A DNA stretch of 64,000 nucleotides from JANNMJ01 sp031425525 (GCA_031425525.1 JANPJM010000035.1:38341-102340), one strand, 5' to 3'. Counted from the first letter of the stretch, positions 17,278 to 25,925 are shown. Translations and numbers: made by a program. The notes: a model not told the origin generated them from the letters alone.

Positions 17278-17421
17278 CGGCGGTTCGCTGCGCAATGAGA
17301 TGCACAACGCCGCAAACGTATTCAGGTATTCAAGACCGCAGGCATGAAACCGATACGAACGACAAATCTGACTAGCCGAACGGCAGACGGCAGTTTTTTC
17401 TTCGCTGATTTATAGGTTTTA

Positions 17422-17461
17422 CCCTCCCTTGCCCGGCATTTAAATGCCGGGCAAGGGAGGG
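17422..17461. repeat. Perfect 40-base palindrome (TTGCCCGGCA family, copy 1)
   Basis: A 20-base arm ending in CCCGGCATTT pairs without mismatch with its complement AAATGCCGGG…, so the whole 40 bases are self-complementary. It lies in the gap between two minus-strand genes. A near copy with TTACCCGGCACT/AGTGCCGGGCAA arms is at 58559-58608. The rest of the gap (17278-17421 and 17462-17484) shows no gene. Confidence 0.85.
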
Positions 17462-17484
17462 GCTTATCCATTGATTTAGGCGTT

Positions 17485-18408
17485 CTACTCGCGCACCAAC
17501 CGCCGCGTAAACGCTTGCCCGTCCAGCGCGCCGCGCAGCAAATACAGCCCGGCGGGTAATTCCCCCAAATCAATCACTGCCGAAGCCGCCGTGAGGTGCC
17601 CGGCGCGCACCCGGCGCCCCCGCCCATCGAAAACGGCGTAGCCCACGGCCGTATCCACCAACCCGCTCAACCGAAAACGGCCGTTTGCCGACGGGTTCGG
17701 CGCGGGCTGCAGGGCGCGCGTCGCCGCCGATTCAGCCGAAAGGCCGAGAACGGGCGCGACGCCATACCGCAGATTGCCGTCGGAATAGGCAAGCAAGCTG
17801 GGGTAATCGGGGTCGGTGCCGCACTGCGGTCTTGGAAACATCGCCGCGTTCAGATAGCCGAGCCGCTCGATTACTTGGCCCGTGTAGGTGAATAACGCGT
17901 TGAGAGTGGAGTCGATATTGGCACCGGAAAACGCGAACGCGTACCGGTATTGCCTCACCAGCAGGTTACCGCCGTAGCTGCACGTGCCAACCGAATCAAT
18001 TCGTAGCGCCGCCTTCCCGCTCACGCAGCCCCTGGCGATGGAATCGACGAACCCCGGCCCGGCGGCGAAATCGACGTACAATACCGCCCCTTGGCCTGAT
18101 GAAGCCCACACTTGCCGGCCGCGCACCTGCACAAAACCCGCTGGCTGCGGCGCCGAACCCGCCGTGTACACGCCGTTACCCAAGTAGCCGTAAAACTGCG
18201 ATTGCAGTACCCGCCAGCTTCCCGGCAGCCCCGGTAGCAGGGTATCGTTCACGACGTAAACACGCGACAAGTACGGCCCGCTGATGGTGTTGGTGTTATA
18301 CCACCACTCGGCGCCCGATGGCGCAAAAACGGTGGGCGTTTGCGCGGCTACCGGCTGCGAAACCGCCACCAGAAATGCCAGTAGGGCAGCGAGAAGGAGT
18401 TTTTTCAT
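17485..18408 (-). CDS. Secreted protein with T9SS type A sorting domain
   Basis: A 307-residue protein from the ATG at 18408: MKKLLLAALLAFLVAVS is a clear signal peptide. The middle (about 25-220) is of unknown function, with several Cys. The last ~80 residues form the type IX secretion sorting domain: PAPNPSANGRF, then AVFDGRGRRV, GELPAGLYLLR and a final short basic strand RRLVRE. Export across the outer membrane and surface attachment follow from that family. The ligand or activity is not evident. Confidence 0.88.
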   Translation of the reverse strand: MKKLLLAALLAFLVAVSQPVAAQTPTVFAPSGAEWWYNTNTISGPYLSRVYVVNDTLLPGLPGSWRVLQSQFYGYLGNGVYTAGSAPQPAGFVQVRGRQVWASSGQGAVLYVDFAAGPGFVDSIARGCVSGKAALRIDSVGTCSYGGNLLVRQYRYAFAFSGANIDSTLNALFTYTGQVIERLGYLNAAMFPRPQCGTDPDYPSLLAYSDGNLRYGVAPVLGLSAESAATRALQPAPNPSANGRFRLSGLVDTAVGYAVFDGRGRRVRAGHLTAASAVIDLGELPAGLYLLRGALDGQAFTRRLVRE

Positions 18409-18544
18409 CGGGTTGAGAAGCACAATGGCGCTTTCTGAAAACAGGACGCCCGGCGTACCAGTGAAGTCACTTTACCGCTAAAAAAAACCCGCAATGCAGG
18501 TTTTCTGCCTCACCTTTGCCGAACCGTCAACCCGCCCCTCCCCG

Positions 18545-19522
18545 ATGCCTGCCGCCCTGCACGAAACCCATTTTACGCTGCCCGGCCAAACGGCCTTTTA
18601 CCGGGGCAAAGTGCGCGATGTGTACGCCCTCGCCGACGACCGCCTCGTGATGGTCGCCACTGACCGCATCTCGGCGTTCGATGTGATTCTGCCGGAACCG
18701 ATTCCGAATAAAGGTCAGGTACTGAATCAATTGGCGGCGTTTCAGTTGGCCGCTACCGCCGATCTGGTGCCCAATTGGGTGGAAGCCCAGCCCGACCCGT
18801 GCGCCACCGTGGGGCGGCGCTGCCGGCCGTACCCGGTGGAAATGGTGATTCGCGGCTACCTCACCGGCCACGCGTGGCGCACTTACGCCGCAGGGGGGCG
18901 CGTGCTGTGCGGCGTCCCCCTGCCCGATGGTTTGCGCGAGTATGATGCCCTGCCCGGCGGCCCTATCATTACACCCACCACCAAAGCAGCGGCGGGGCAC
19001 GACGAAGATATTTCCAGGGAAGAAATTTTGCGACAGGGCCTCGTTTCGGCCGCCGATTACGCGCAGCTCGAAGCCTACACCCGCGCCCTCTACCAGCGCG
19101 GCACCGAGGTAGCGGCGGCGCGCGGCCTCATTCTGCTCGATACGAAATACGAGTTTGGTTTCGACGAACGCGCGCGCCTGATTCGCGTCATCGACGAAAT
19201 TCATACCCCCGATTCGTCGCGCTATTGTTACGCCGAAGGGTTCACCGAAGCCCGCGCCCGTGGCGAGGCGCCGCGCCAGCTTTCCAAGGAATTCGTGCGC
19301 CAGTGGCTCATCGGCGAAGGGTTTCAGGGGAAGGACGGCCAAACGCCGCCGCCGATGACCGCCGCGTGGTGCGAAACGATTGGCGGGCGCTACGTCGAAC
19401 TTTTCGAGTTGCTGACGGGCGAAAAATTTGTCGCCGCCGCCACCCCCACCGAAACGCCCGCCGCCCGCATCGAGCGCCACCTACACGCTTGGATTGCCGC
19501 TAGCGGCCCATCGGCGGCCTAA
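18545..19522 (+). CDS. purC: Phosphoribosylaminoimidazole-succinocarboxamide synthase
   Basis: Joins aspartate to CAIR with ATP to make SAICAR in purine synthesis. The 325 residues from the ATG at 18545 show GKVRDVYAL, DRISAFDVILPEPIPNKG, the substrate loop PVEMVIRGYLTGHAW and LILLDTKYEFGFDE, all SAICAR synthetase hallmarks. This is the long, eukaryote-like form with the EEILRQGL insert, common in Bacteroidota. A CACCTTTG box at 18511-18518 lies 26 bases upstream. It stands alone between a minus-strand gene and the STAS gene. Confidence 0.95.
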   Translation: MPAALHETHFTLPGQTAFYRGKVRDVYALADDRLVMVATDRISAFDVILPEPIPNKGQVLNQLAAFQLAATADLVPNWVEAQPDPCATVGRRCRPYPVEMVIRGYLTGHAWRTYAAGGRVLCGVPLPDGLREYDALPGGPIITPTTKAAAGHDEDISREEILRQGLVSAADYAQLEAYTRALYQRGTEVAAARGLILLDTKYEFGFDERARLIRVIDEIHTPDSSRYCYAEGFTEARARGEAPRQLSKEFVRQWLIGEGFQGKDGQTPPPMTAAWCETIGGRYVELFELLTGEKFVAAATPTETPAARIERHLHAWIAASGPSAA

Positions 19523-19698
19523 CCTTCCCCCGCTTTCGGTGCCCTGCACCCCGCCGCAACCCGCCTTGACCAAAGTCGGGGACTACGGAAAGTCAAGAAA
19601 AATCGCAAAAACTGCTAACTTCGCGGTTCCGAAATTGTCATCCCTCCGCTAAGGCGCCCGGCGCTTAGGTGGTTCCTCACCCGTTTCCCCACTTCCTG

Positions 19699-20073
19699 AT
19701 GAAGTATAGCATCGATAAAAAGGAGAACTACACCATCGTCACCGTCGACGAGAAGAAGCTCGACACGTCCATTGCCCCCGACCTCAAATCGGAGTTTGTG
19801 AAGCTCAACGCCGAAGGCATCTCGAATCTGATTCTCGACATGTCGAACGTGAAGTACACGGATTCTTCGGGTCTGAGCTCTATCCTGATTGCCAACCGCC
19901 TCTGCAATTCCACCGGCGGCATGCTCGTTCTCACCGGCTTGCAAGACCACGTGATGAAGCTCATCACGATTTCGAAACTCGAATCGGTGCTGCACATCCT
20001 GCCCACGGTCGAGGAAGCTATCGACCGCGTGTTCCTGCACGAAATCGAGCGCGACCTGACGGACAAGGAGTAA
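19699..20073 (+). CDS. STAS-domain anti-sigma factor antagonist-like protein
   Basis: A 124-residue single-domain STAS protein: strands TIVTVDEKKLDT, NLILDMSNVKYTDSSGLSSIL (the conserved Asp-Ser-Ser-Gly phosphorylation site near residue 55) and the final helix. Family members act in partner-switching with HATPase-type kinases/anti-sigma factors, or regulate envelope functions. No kinase gene is adjacent. The start is the ATG at 19699. A TAACTTCG element resembling a -7 box lies about 75 bases upstream. Confidence 0.9.
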   Translation: MKYSIDKKENYTIVTVDEKKLDTSIAPDLKSEFVKLNAEGISNLILDMSNVKYTDSSGLSSILIANRLCNSTGGMLVLTGLQDHVMKLITISKLESVLHILPTVEEAIDRVFLHEIERDLTDKE

Positions 20074-20334
20074 ACGCTCATTTTTTGCCCGCTTCAACGC
20101 TCCCGTTGAAGGCGGCGGCACTTCCGGCCGACACCGCGCTCGCCTTTTTTGGTGGCCGTGGCGTCGGCCGGACGCTTTTTACGCCCGCCGGGTGCTTACT
20201 TTCTGCCGTTGATGCGCATCAAGCCTACCCGCACGGGCGGCGTTCGTGGGGTTGGGAATAGTTTTTGACCACCGCCGCGAAACCAGCCCGTAATCGTCGG
20301 GTTGCTGTACATCCGCTGCTGTTCACCTGCTGCT

Positions 20335-21276
20335 TTGGAATTCGTCCTCACCATTCTCGGCTCTGCGTCGGCCACGCCTACCCTCACGCGCCACCCCACG
20401 GCGCAAGTGCTGGAGATCGGCAATTGGGTGGCGCTCATCGACTGTGGTGAGGGCACGCAGCAGCGGCTGCTCGAAGCGCGGGTACGGCCGCAACGGCTGA
20501 CGCACATTTTCATCTCGCACCTCCACGGCGACCATTATTTTGGTCTGCCGGGCTTGCTCAGCACGATGCACCTGCAAGGGCGGGTGGCGCCGGTTCACCT
20601 GTTCGGCCCGGCGGGGTTGGGGGTTATTCTGGCGGAAATTTTCCGGTATTCGGGCACGGCGCTCAATTATCCGCTGCATTTCCACCCCGTCGATACCACG
20701 CAGCACGCGCTGCTTTTCGAGGATCAGCGGCTCACCGTGCATTCCCTACCGATGGATCACCGGGTGCCGTGCTGCGGGTTCATCTTCCGCGAAAAACCCA
20801 AGCTCCGGCATTTGCTGAAGGAACGGCTACCGGTGGGGCTCAAACCGGCGCAACTCGTGGCCCTCAAACACGGCTACGACCTGCTCGACCCGCTGACCGG
20901 CGTCGTGCTGCTACGCAACGAACACGTCAGTACGCCGCCGTCGCACCCGCGCGCCTATGCCTACTGCGCCGATTCGCGCTTTTTGCCCCATTTGGCCCCG
21001 CTCCTCGCGGGCGTCGATCTGATGTACCACGAGGCCACCTTTATGCACGATAAAGTGGAGCGCGCCGAGCAAACCGGCCACGCATCGGCGCAGCAAGCGG
21101 CTACGCTGGCGCGGCTGGCGGGCGTGAAACGGTTGCTCATCGGGCATTTTTCGGCGCGCTACCCCGACCTTCACCCCCTCCTCGACGAAGCCCGCGTGGT
21201 GTTCCCCAACACGCAGCTCGCCACCGAAGGCAAGCAGATCAGCGTGATGGCGCACGTGCTGCCGGCCGTGGCGTAG
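20335..21276 (+). CDS. rnz: Ribonuclease Z (tRNA 3' endonuclease)
   Basis: A metallo-beta-lactamase-fold zinc enzyme that removes the 3' trailer of tRNA precursors. The best start is TTG at 20335, because family members begin with a short strand like LEFVLTILGSASATPT; upstream codons are extra. The zinc site is visible in SHLHGDHYFG (HxHxDH), ADSR and GHFSARY. The 313-residue length is standard. The 260-base gap before it shows no convincing gene. Confidence 0.95.
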   Translation: MEFVLTILGSASATPTLTRHPTAQVLEIGNWVALIDCGEGTQQRLLEARVRPQRLTHIFISHLHGDHYFGLPGLLSTMHLQGRVAPVHLFGPAGLGVILAEIFRYSGTALNYPLHFHPVDTTQHALLFEDQRLTVHSLPMDHRVPCCGFIFREKPKLRHLLKERLPVGLKPAQLVALKHGYDLLDPLTGVVLLRNEHVSTPPSHPRAYAYCADSRFLPHLAPLLAGVDLMYHEATFMHDKVERAEQTGHASAQQAATLARLAGVKRLLIGHFSARYPDLHPLLDEARVVFPNTQLATEGKQISVMAHVLPAVA

Positions 21277-21327
21277 GGCATCGGTCGGCGCCCCTACTCC
21301 TCGGTTTTCCCCCTCTCTCGTCACCGA

Positions 21328-22131
21328 ATGCCCACGGCCGTTACCGATTCGCGCAAAACGCGCTTGTACCTCATTCTGGCGGGTATTTTTGTCGTCAATG
21401 CCCTGCTGGCGGAAGTCATTGGGGTGAAGATTTTTTCGTTGGAAGCCTTGCTCGGTACGCCCGGCGCGGGACTGCGGGTATTTGGGTCGGCGCCGCTCGA
21501 TTTCAACCTCACGGCGGGCGTGGTCATCTGGCCGGTGGTGTTCATCACTACCGACATCATCAACGAATACTTTGGGCACCGGGGCGTGATACGGGTTTCG
21601 TGGCTCACGGCGGGGCTCATTTTGTACGCCTTTCTGGTGATTACGCTCGTGACCCAACTGCCGCCCGCCGCGTTCTGGCTCGACCTCAACAGTAAGGACG
21701 CCGCCGGGCAGCCACTCAACATCAATCTGGCGTTTAGCGCCATTTTTCGGCAGGGTCTCGGCATCATTGCCGGTTCGTTGACGGCTTTTTTGATTGGTCA
21801 GGTGATCGATGCGTCGGTTTTTCGGTGGCTGCGCCAACGCACCGGCGAGCGCCATATCTGGCTGAGGGCCACGGGCTCGACGCTCGTTTCGCAACTCATC
21901 GACTCGTTCGTGGTGCTGTTCATTGCCTTTCATCTTTTCGGCAATTGGCCGCTGCTACTGGTGGTGCAGGTCGCGACGGTCAATTATATCTACAAGGTGG
22001 CAGCAGCCATTACCCTCACTCCGGTAGTCTATGTGGCGCACGGCGTCATCGACCGGTATTTGGGTTTGCCCGAAGCCCGGCGCCTGGAAGCTGAAGCCCG
22101 CGCGGCCGACGCCGCCGAGCCTACCCCGTAA
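21328..22131 (+). CDS. Queuosine precursor transporter (YhhQ family)
   Basis: A 267-residue inner-membrane protein with six or more hydrophobic helices (LYLILAGIFVVNALLAEVIGVKIF, AGVVIWPVVFITTDIINEYFG, and others). The TTDIINEYFGHRGV and LIDSFVVLFIAFHLFG motifs are those of the YhhQ/VUT family, which imports queuine-type precursors (preQ0/preQ1) for tRNA modification. It overlaps the promoter box of the following gene, so the next gene can be independently transcribed. Confidence 0.9.
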   Translation: MPTAVTDSRKTRLYLILAGIFVVNALLAEVIGVKIFSLEALLGTPGAGLRVFGSAPLDFNLTAGVVIWPVVFITTDIINEYFGHRGVIRVSWLTAGLILYAFLVITLVTQLPPAAFWLDLNSKDAAGQPLNINLAFSAIFRQGLGIIAGSLTAFLIGQVIDASVFRWLRQRTGERHIWLRATGSTLVSQLIDSFVVLFIAFHLFGNWPLLLVVQVATVNYIYKVAAAITLTPVVYVAHGVIDRYLGLPEARRLEAEARAADAAEPTP

Positions 22132-22136
22132 CTTTG
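22129..22136 (+). promoter_or_regulatory. TAACTTTG -7 box, 6 bases before the next ATG
   Basis: An exact match to TAnnTTTG overlapping the stop codon of the transporter gene. The ATG of the next gene is at 22143, leaving 6 bases, so the transcript should start at or within a few bases of the start codon. No clear -33 TTG is seen at the usual distance. Confidence 0.6.
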
Positions 22137-22142
22137 CGCCTG

Positions 22143-22838
22143 ATGCGAGGAATCCGTTTGGCCGGCGTGCTGCTGGCATTGTTGAGCTTTCAGTTTACGG
22201 CACGCGCGCAGCTCGTGGTGGGGCCGGGCGGCGAGCCGCCCTCGGTTTTTGAGTACCACGAGGGCACCTACACGCTCGCGAACGGCACCACGCAATCGGC
22301 GACGCTCAAGCTGGCGATGCTCACGGAACAAATCGGCGGGCGCAAATCGAAGCCGTTTGCCAAGCTGGTGGTGCGCGCCGCAAACGGCGGCCTCGTACCC
22401 ATCGATTCGGCGACGGAGTTTGCGTACGATAACCGGCGATTCGTGCGCGTCGGGCGGCTGACGCCTGATGTCACGCTGCGCTTCCGCATCAATTCCGATT
22501 TTGTGGAGCCCATCGTCGATACGGGCCGCATCGAATTATACAGCTATTACCCCCGACGCGGCAACCGGTACGTGGTGTCGTCGGCGACGCCGGGCGTCAT
22601 CCACGAGGGCGATTTGAAACGCGCTTTCATCTGGCGGCGACGCGGCGCCAAACAGTTGGATGTGATGGTCAGCGTGCCGCCCAGCGGTTTCAACCCCGAG
22701 TTTGAGAACCAGTTGCAAGCGCTGTTTTTCGACCGCCCCGATATTCTGGCCTTCATCGAAAAGCACCAGATTCGCGCCGAAGACCTGCCGGCGGTGGTGC
22801 GAGCGTACAATGCTGATCTGAAGCTTCGGTTTCAGTAG
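22143..22838 (+). CDS. Secreted hypothetical protein, 231 aa
   Basis: It has a signal peptide (residues 1-24: MRGIRLAGVLLALLSFQF, cleavage after ARA). The mature part starts with a region EYHEGTYTLANGTTQSATLKL, which looks like a beta-rich envelope protein with a short repeat of strands up to ~150. The last 80 residues are helical (FENQLQALFFDRPDILAFIEKHQI). No family was recognised. Its own -7 box points to separate expression. A nested palindrome element follows. Confidence 0.78.
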   Translation: MRGIRLAGVLLALLSFQFTARAQLVVGPGGEPPSVFEYHEGTYTLANGTTQSATLKLAMLTEQIGGRKSKPFAKLVVRAANGGLVPIDSATEFAYDNRRFVRVGRLTPDVTLRFRINSDFVEPIVDTGRIELYSYYPRRGNRYVVSSATPGVIHEGDLKRAFIWRRRGAKQLDVMVSVPPSGFNPEFENQLQALFFDRPDILAFIEKHQIRAEDLPAVVRAYNADLKLRFQ

Positions 22839-22865
22839 GGGTAAGCTGAGTTGATGCGAGGAATT

Positions 22866-23040
22866 TCGCGCGGCGCTCTGCCTCGTGTGTTCTATTCCTG
22901 GGGCTCCAGCCCCGGCACGGCGCGCGGTTCGTTCGCGCAACGCATTAAAGTGGAAAACGCGGCGCGGCGGACTACGATAACGGGCTACCGGCGGGCCAGA
23001 GGCCCGCGAATATCCCACACGGGTCAGAGCCCCGCGCGAT
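22866..23040. repeat. Nested-palindrome element, copy B
   Basis: About 175 bases between a secreted-protein gene and trpS. It opens with a degenerate TCGCGCGGCGCTCTGCC and closes with CACGGGTCAGAGCCCCGCGCG. Internal hairpins are GGGGCTCCAGCCCC and GCGGGCCAGAGGCCCGC. The interior GGTTCGTTCGCGCAACG part is partly shared with copies C and D. The right flank (23045-23108) is a CTCACTTACCTA-type tandem repeat, roughly complementary to GGTAAGCTGAGTTGATG at the left flank. Confidence 0.85.
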
Positions 23041-23113
23041 TGCCCGCACCTACTCACTTACCTAACTCACTTACCTACTCATCTACCCACCTACCTCATC
23101 TAACTATAACGAC

Positions 23114-24097
23114 ATGTCCCGCATCCTAACCGGCATTCAGGCTACCGGCCGGCCGCACCTCGGCAACCTACTCGGCGCGATTCTGCCCGCCATCAAACTG
23201 GCGGAAGACCCTGCCAATACCTCGCTTTTCTTTATCGCCGATTTGCACTCGCTCACAGCCGTGCGCGATGCACGGGCCCTGCGCGACAGCACCTACGCGG
23301 TGGCGGCGGCGTGGCTGGCGTGCGGGTTCGATGTAACGAAGGAAAACAGCCTGTTTTACCGCCAGTCCGACGTGCCGCAGGTGACGGAACTGACGTGGTA
23401 TCTGAGCTGCTTCGCGCCGTTTCCGATGCTCGCCAACGCGCACTCGTTCAAGGATAAAAGCTCCCGGCTGGCCGATGTGAACGTCGGGCTGTTTACGTAT
23501 CCGGTGCTGATGGCAGCCGATATTCTGCTCTACGACGCCGACGTGGTGCCCGTAGGGAAAGACCAGGTGCAGCACCTCGAAATCGCGCGCGACATTGCCG
23601 GCGCCTTCAACCGGGCCTACGGCGAGACGCTGGTGCCCCCCACCGCCCGCGTGCAGGCCGAAGTACAGACCGTGCCCGGCCTCGACGGCCACAAGATGAG
23701 CAAGAGCTACGGCAACACCATCGACCTGTTCGTGGACGATAAGGCGCTCCTCAAAACCATCAAGAGCATCGTCACCGATTCCAAAGGACTGGACGACCCG
23801 AAAGACCCCGCCACCGACACCGTTTTCCGGCTGTTCGAGCTGGTCGCCACCCCCACCGAAACCGCCACCCTGCGCGAGAAATACCTCGCCGGTGGTTTCG
23901 GCTACGGCCACGCCAAACAGGCGCTGTTTGAGGTAATGGTAAGCCGTTTCCGCGAAGAGCGTCGCCTCTTCAACGAATTGATGACCGATTTGCCGGAGCT
24001 GGATCGCCGCCTCGCCATCGGCGCTGCGCGGGCGCAAGCTTACGGTACGGGCGTGCTGAACCGGGTACGCGAGCGGGTGGGGTTGGGAACAAGGTAA
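23114..24097 (+). CDS. trpS: Tryptophanyl-tRNA synthetase
   Basis: Charges tRNA-Trp with tryptophan. This class I synthetase has 327 residues with the HIGH-type motif PHLGN (13-17) after the start GIQATGRPHLG, and the KMSKS loop (about residue 194, HKMSKSYGN). The family motifs FFIADLHSLT and PVGKDQVQHLE are present. Length is typical of bacterial TrpS. It is followed by a strong inverted repeat shared with the convergent gene. Confidence 0.96.
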   Translation: MSRILTGIQATGRPHLGNLLGAILPAIKLAEDPANTSLFFIADLHSLTAVRDARALRDSTYAVAAAWLACGFDVTKENSLFYRQSDVPQVTELTWYLSCFAPFPMLANAHSFKDKSSRLADVNVGLFTYPVLMAADILLYDADVVPVGKDQVQHLEIARDIAGAFNRAYGETLVPPTARVQAEVQTVPGLDGHKMSKSYGNTIDLFVDDKALLKTIKSIVTDSKGLDDPKDPATDTVFRLFELVATPTETATLREKYLAGGFGYGHAKQALFEVMVSRFREERRLFNELMTDLPELDRRLAIGAARAQAYGTGVLNRVRERVGLGTR

Positions 24098-24107
24098 GTA
24101 AAAAACA

Positions 24108-24175
24108 TAACGCCCAGCTCCTGCTTGGCGCCGCGCGCCGCCGAGCGTCAGTCGCCAAGCAGGAGCTTGGCGTTA
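24108..24175. terminator. Long inverted repeat between convergent genes
   Basis: The left arm TAACGCCCAGCTCCTGC… (24108-24130) pairs with CGCCAAGCAGGAGCTTGG… (24153-24175) over 23 bases with one mismatch, around a 22-base GC-rich loop. It lies after trpS and overlaps the stop codon of the minus-strand gene, so it likely serves as a bidirectional terminator. Its outer AACGCC/GGCGTT arms resemble dispersed repeats. Confidence 0.7.
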
Positions 24176-24994
24176 CGTTCCATTACGCTTCTCAATCCGC
24201 GCTTGCACCTCGTCGAAACGCGCTTCGTAGGTAGGGTGCAGGGTGCCGAGCCAGCGATCCCAGTGGGTGAAATAGAGGCCGAAATTGCCCCGTCCGCGCT
24301 GGTGATGCTGATTGTGATGCGTACTGGTGGTGTGCCAGCGGCCCACGCGGTGGCGCACCCAACCGGCCGGATACAGCTCGAACCCTAGATGACCTCCGAC
24401 GTTGAGCAGCGTCATCAGCAGCAAAAACACCGCGAGCGCGCCGGGGTGAACGGGGAGCGTGAAGACGATCAGCGGCACGATGCCGATTTGCACGAGCGCC
24501 TCGACGGGGTGAAACGCGAAGGCCGCCCACGGCGTCGGGTTGGCCGATTGGTGATGGATATAATGCACCCGGCGCAACAGCCACGGCGTGTGCAGCAGCC
24601 GATGCGTGACGTAGAAATACGCATCGTGCAGCACGAGCATCAGCCCCACACTCAGCCAAAACCACCCCCAACCGTGCAGTGCCACCGGCGTGTAGAGGCG
24701 CGTGAGCCCGTGGTCGTGCGCCGCAAAAACGGCCAGCGCCACCAGTGCAAACACGGCCAATGTCAGCAGCGACCACCCGATTTCGCGCCTGACCTGATGC
24801 GCGGCGGGGGCGGCGGGCTGGATCTTGCGCGCGTGCGTCCAGCGGGGGCGCCAGCGGTAAAAAATCAGCCAGGCGCCACCGGCCAGTACGGCGTAGCGCA
24901 GCAGCGAAGCCACCGTAGCAGCGGCCCACGAGGCTTCGGGCGCCCAATCGATGCCCGTCGTCGGCAGGAGCCAACTCAGCCAACTAGTCAGCAT
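24173..24994 (-). CDS. Sterol desaturase/fatty acid hydroxylase-family membrane enzyme
   Basis: A 273-residue integral membrane di-iron enzyme. The histidine clusters of the superfamily are complete: HDAYFYVTHRLLH, RRVHYIHHQS and HTTSTHHNQHHQRG. Four hydrophobic helices flank them. Family members hydroxylate or desaturate lipids using O2. The substrate is unknown. Its ATG at 24994 lies inside the end of the upstream KASIII-like gene (7-base overlap), so the two enzymes are translationally coupled and probably act on one lipid product. Confidence 0.9.
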   Translation of the reverse strand: MLTSWLSWLLPTTGIDWAPEASWAAATVASLLRYAVLAGGAWLIFYRWRPRWTHARKIQPAAPAAHQVRREIGWSLLTLAVFALVALAVFAAHDHGLTRLYTPVALHGWGWFWLSVGLMLVLHDAYFYVTHRLLHTPWLLRRVHYIHHQSANPTPWAAFAFHPVEALVQIGIVPLIVFTLPVHPGALAVFLLLMTLLNVGGHLGFELYPAGWVRHRVGRWHTTSTHHNQHHQRGRGNFGLYFTHWDRWLGTLHPTYEARFDEVQARIEKRNGT

Positions 24995-25878
24995 TGCCAC
25001 AGCCCCGCCGTGATGACGCCGCCGGTGCCGTAGCCGCAGATCATCAGCCTTCGCCCCGCCAGCCGAGGCGCCACCGCTGCCAGCGCCAACCCCACCGACG
25101 CCGCGCCGCAGTTGCCGGTTTGCTCGACGGTGGAAATCACTTCCACCCCATCGGCGGCGAAAAGCTCGGCGAGGCGCGTGATGATTAGCGGGCCGGCTTG
25201 GTGCAGGATGAGGACATCCGGCCGCCCCACTTCGGCCACGAAGCTGCGGTAAAATGCGCCGGCCCGCGCCAACAGCCGCGCGGCCCGCACCGGATGCAGG
25301 GTGAGGCCGAGATACCGGCGCGGCAGGTGCGCCGGGGCCGAATCGGCGGCGATGAGGCGGTCGGCATCGTGACCGAGCCCGATGGTGACGACCTCGACCA
25401 ACCCCGGAAATTGTCGCGAGCGACTGCCTACCAAGCCCAAACCGGACGCGGCCGGCGGCTGCATCAGCAGCGCACACGCGCCATCGCCGAAAATGCCGTG
25501 TACGGGGCTCGTGGGGGCGGTGGCCCGGCGCGCGGCATCGGCCAGCACCACCGCCACCGGCCGGCCATATACGCCCGCCAACTGACTGGCCAACAACAAC
25601 GCGCTGACGCCGCCCGCGCAGCCCTGCACCAAATCGAGGAGTTGCACCTGACCGAGTGCCGCCGGGAAGCGTGCCGCCAACTCCTGGCCGAGTGATGGCG
25701 CGAGGCGGTCGGGGCAGGTAGTGGCGCTGATGAGCGCGGCCACCGGCCCCGGCACGGCGGCCAGCGTAGGGCCAAGCACCGCCGCCGCCAGCCGCACCAC
25801 CTCGCCGGGCGCCGTGGTTGGAGCGGCGGCGGGGCCGAAAGCGCACACGCTGTGCAGCGCCGTGAAGTTTGCAAACAT
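24988..25878 (-). CDS. KASIII-like condensing enzyme (FabH fold)
   Basis: About 296 residues from the ATG at 25878. The catalytic residues align with FabH: Cys in DLVQGCAGGVSALL, His in LILHQAGP and Asn in EQTGNCGAASVGL. The rest is divergent and the N-terminus is shorter, so a specialised rather than housekeeping acyl condensation is likely. It heads an operon with the downstream hydroxylase. A perfect minus-strand TAAGTTTG box is at 25918-25925, upstream of the proposed start; the codon frame is open to 25920 but that would start inside the promoter. Confidence 0.85.
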   Translation of the reverse strand: MFANFTALHSVCAFGPAAAPTTAPGEVVRLAAAVLGPTLAAVPGPVAALISATTCPDRLAPSLGQELAARFPAALGQVQLLDLVQGCAGGVSALLLASQLAGVYGRPVAVVLADAARRATAPTSPVHGIFGDGACALLMQPPAASGLGLVGSRSRQFPGLVEVVTIGLGHDADRLIAADSAPAHLPRRYLGLTLHPVRAARLLARAGAFYRSFVAEVGRPDVLILHQAGPLIITRLAELFAADGVEVISTVEQTGNCGAASVGLALAAVAPRLAGRRLMICGYGTGGVITAGLWQC

Positions 25879-25917
25879 CTGAACGAAGGACGAAAAAGAG
25901 AATCGGCGGAAGGTTGT

Positions 25918-25925
25918 CAAACTTA
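25918..25925 (-). promoter_or_regulatory. TAAGTTTG -7 box for the KASIII/hydroxylase operon
   Basis: On the minus strand TAAGTTTG matches TAnnTTTG exactly. It lies about 40 bases upstream of the ATG at 25878. This placement favours the downstream start codon over the upstream TTG that falls within the box. Confidence 0.6.

Noticed and set aside
20074..20334. Short gene between the STAS protein and rnz
   Set aside because: No frame has a supported start, domain or codon bias; only poor, short peptides result.
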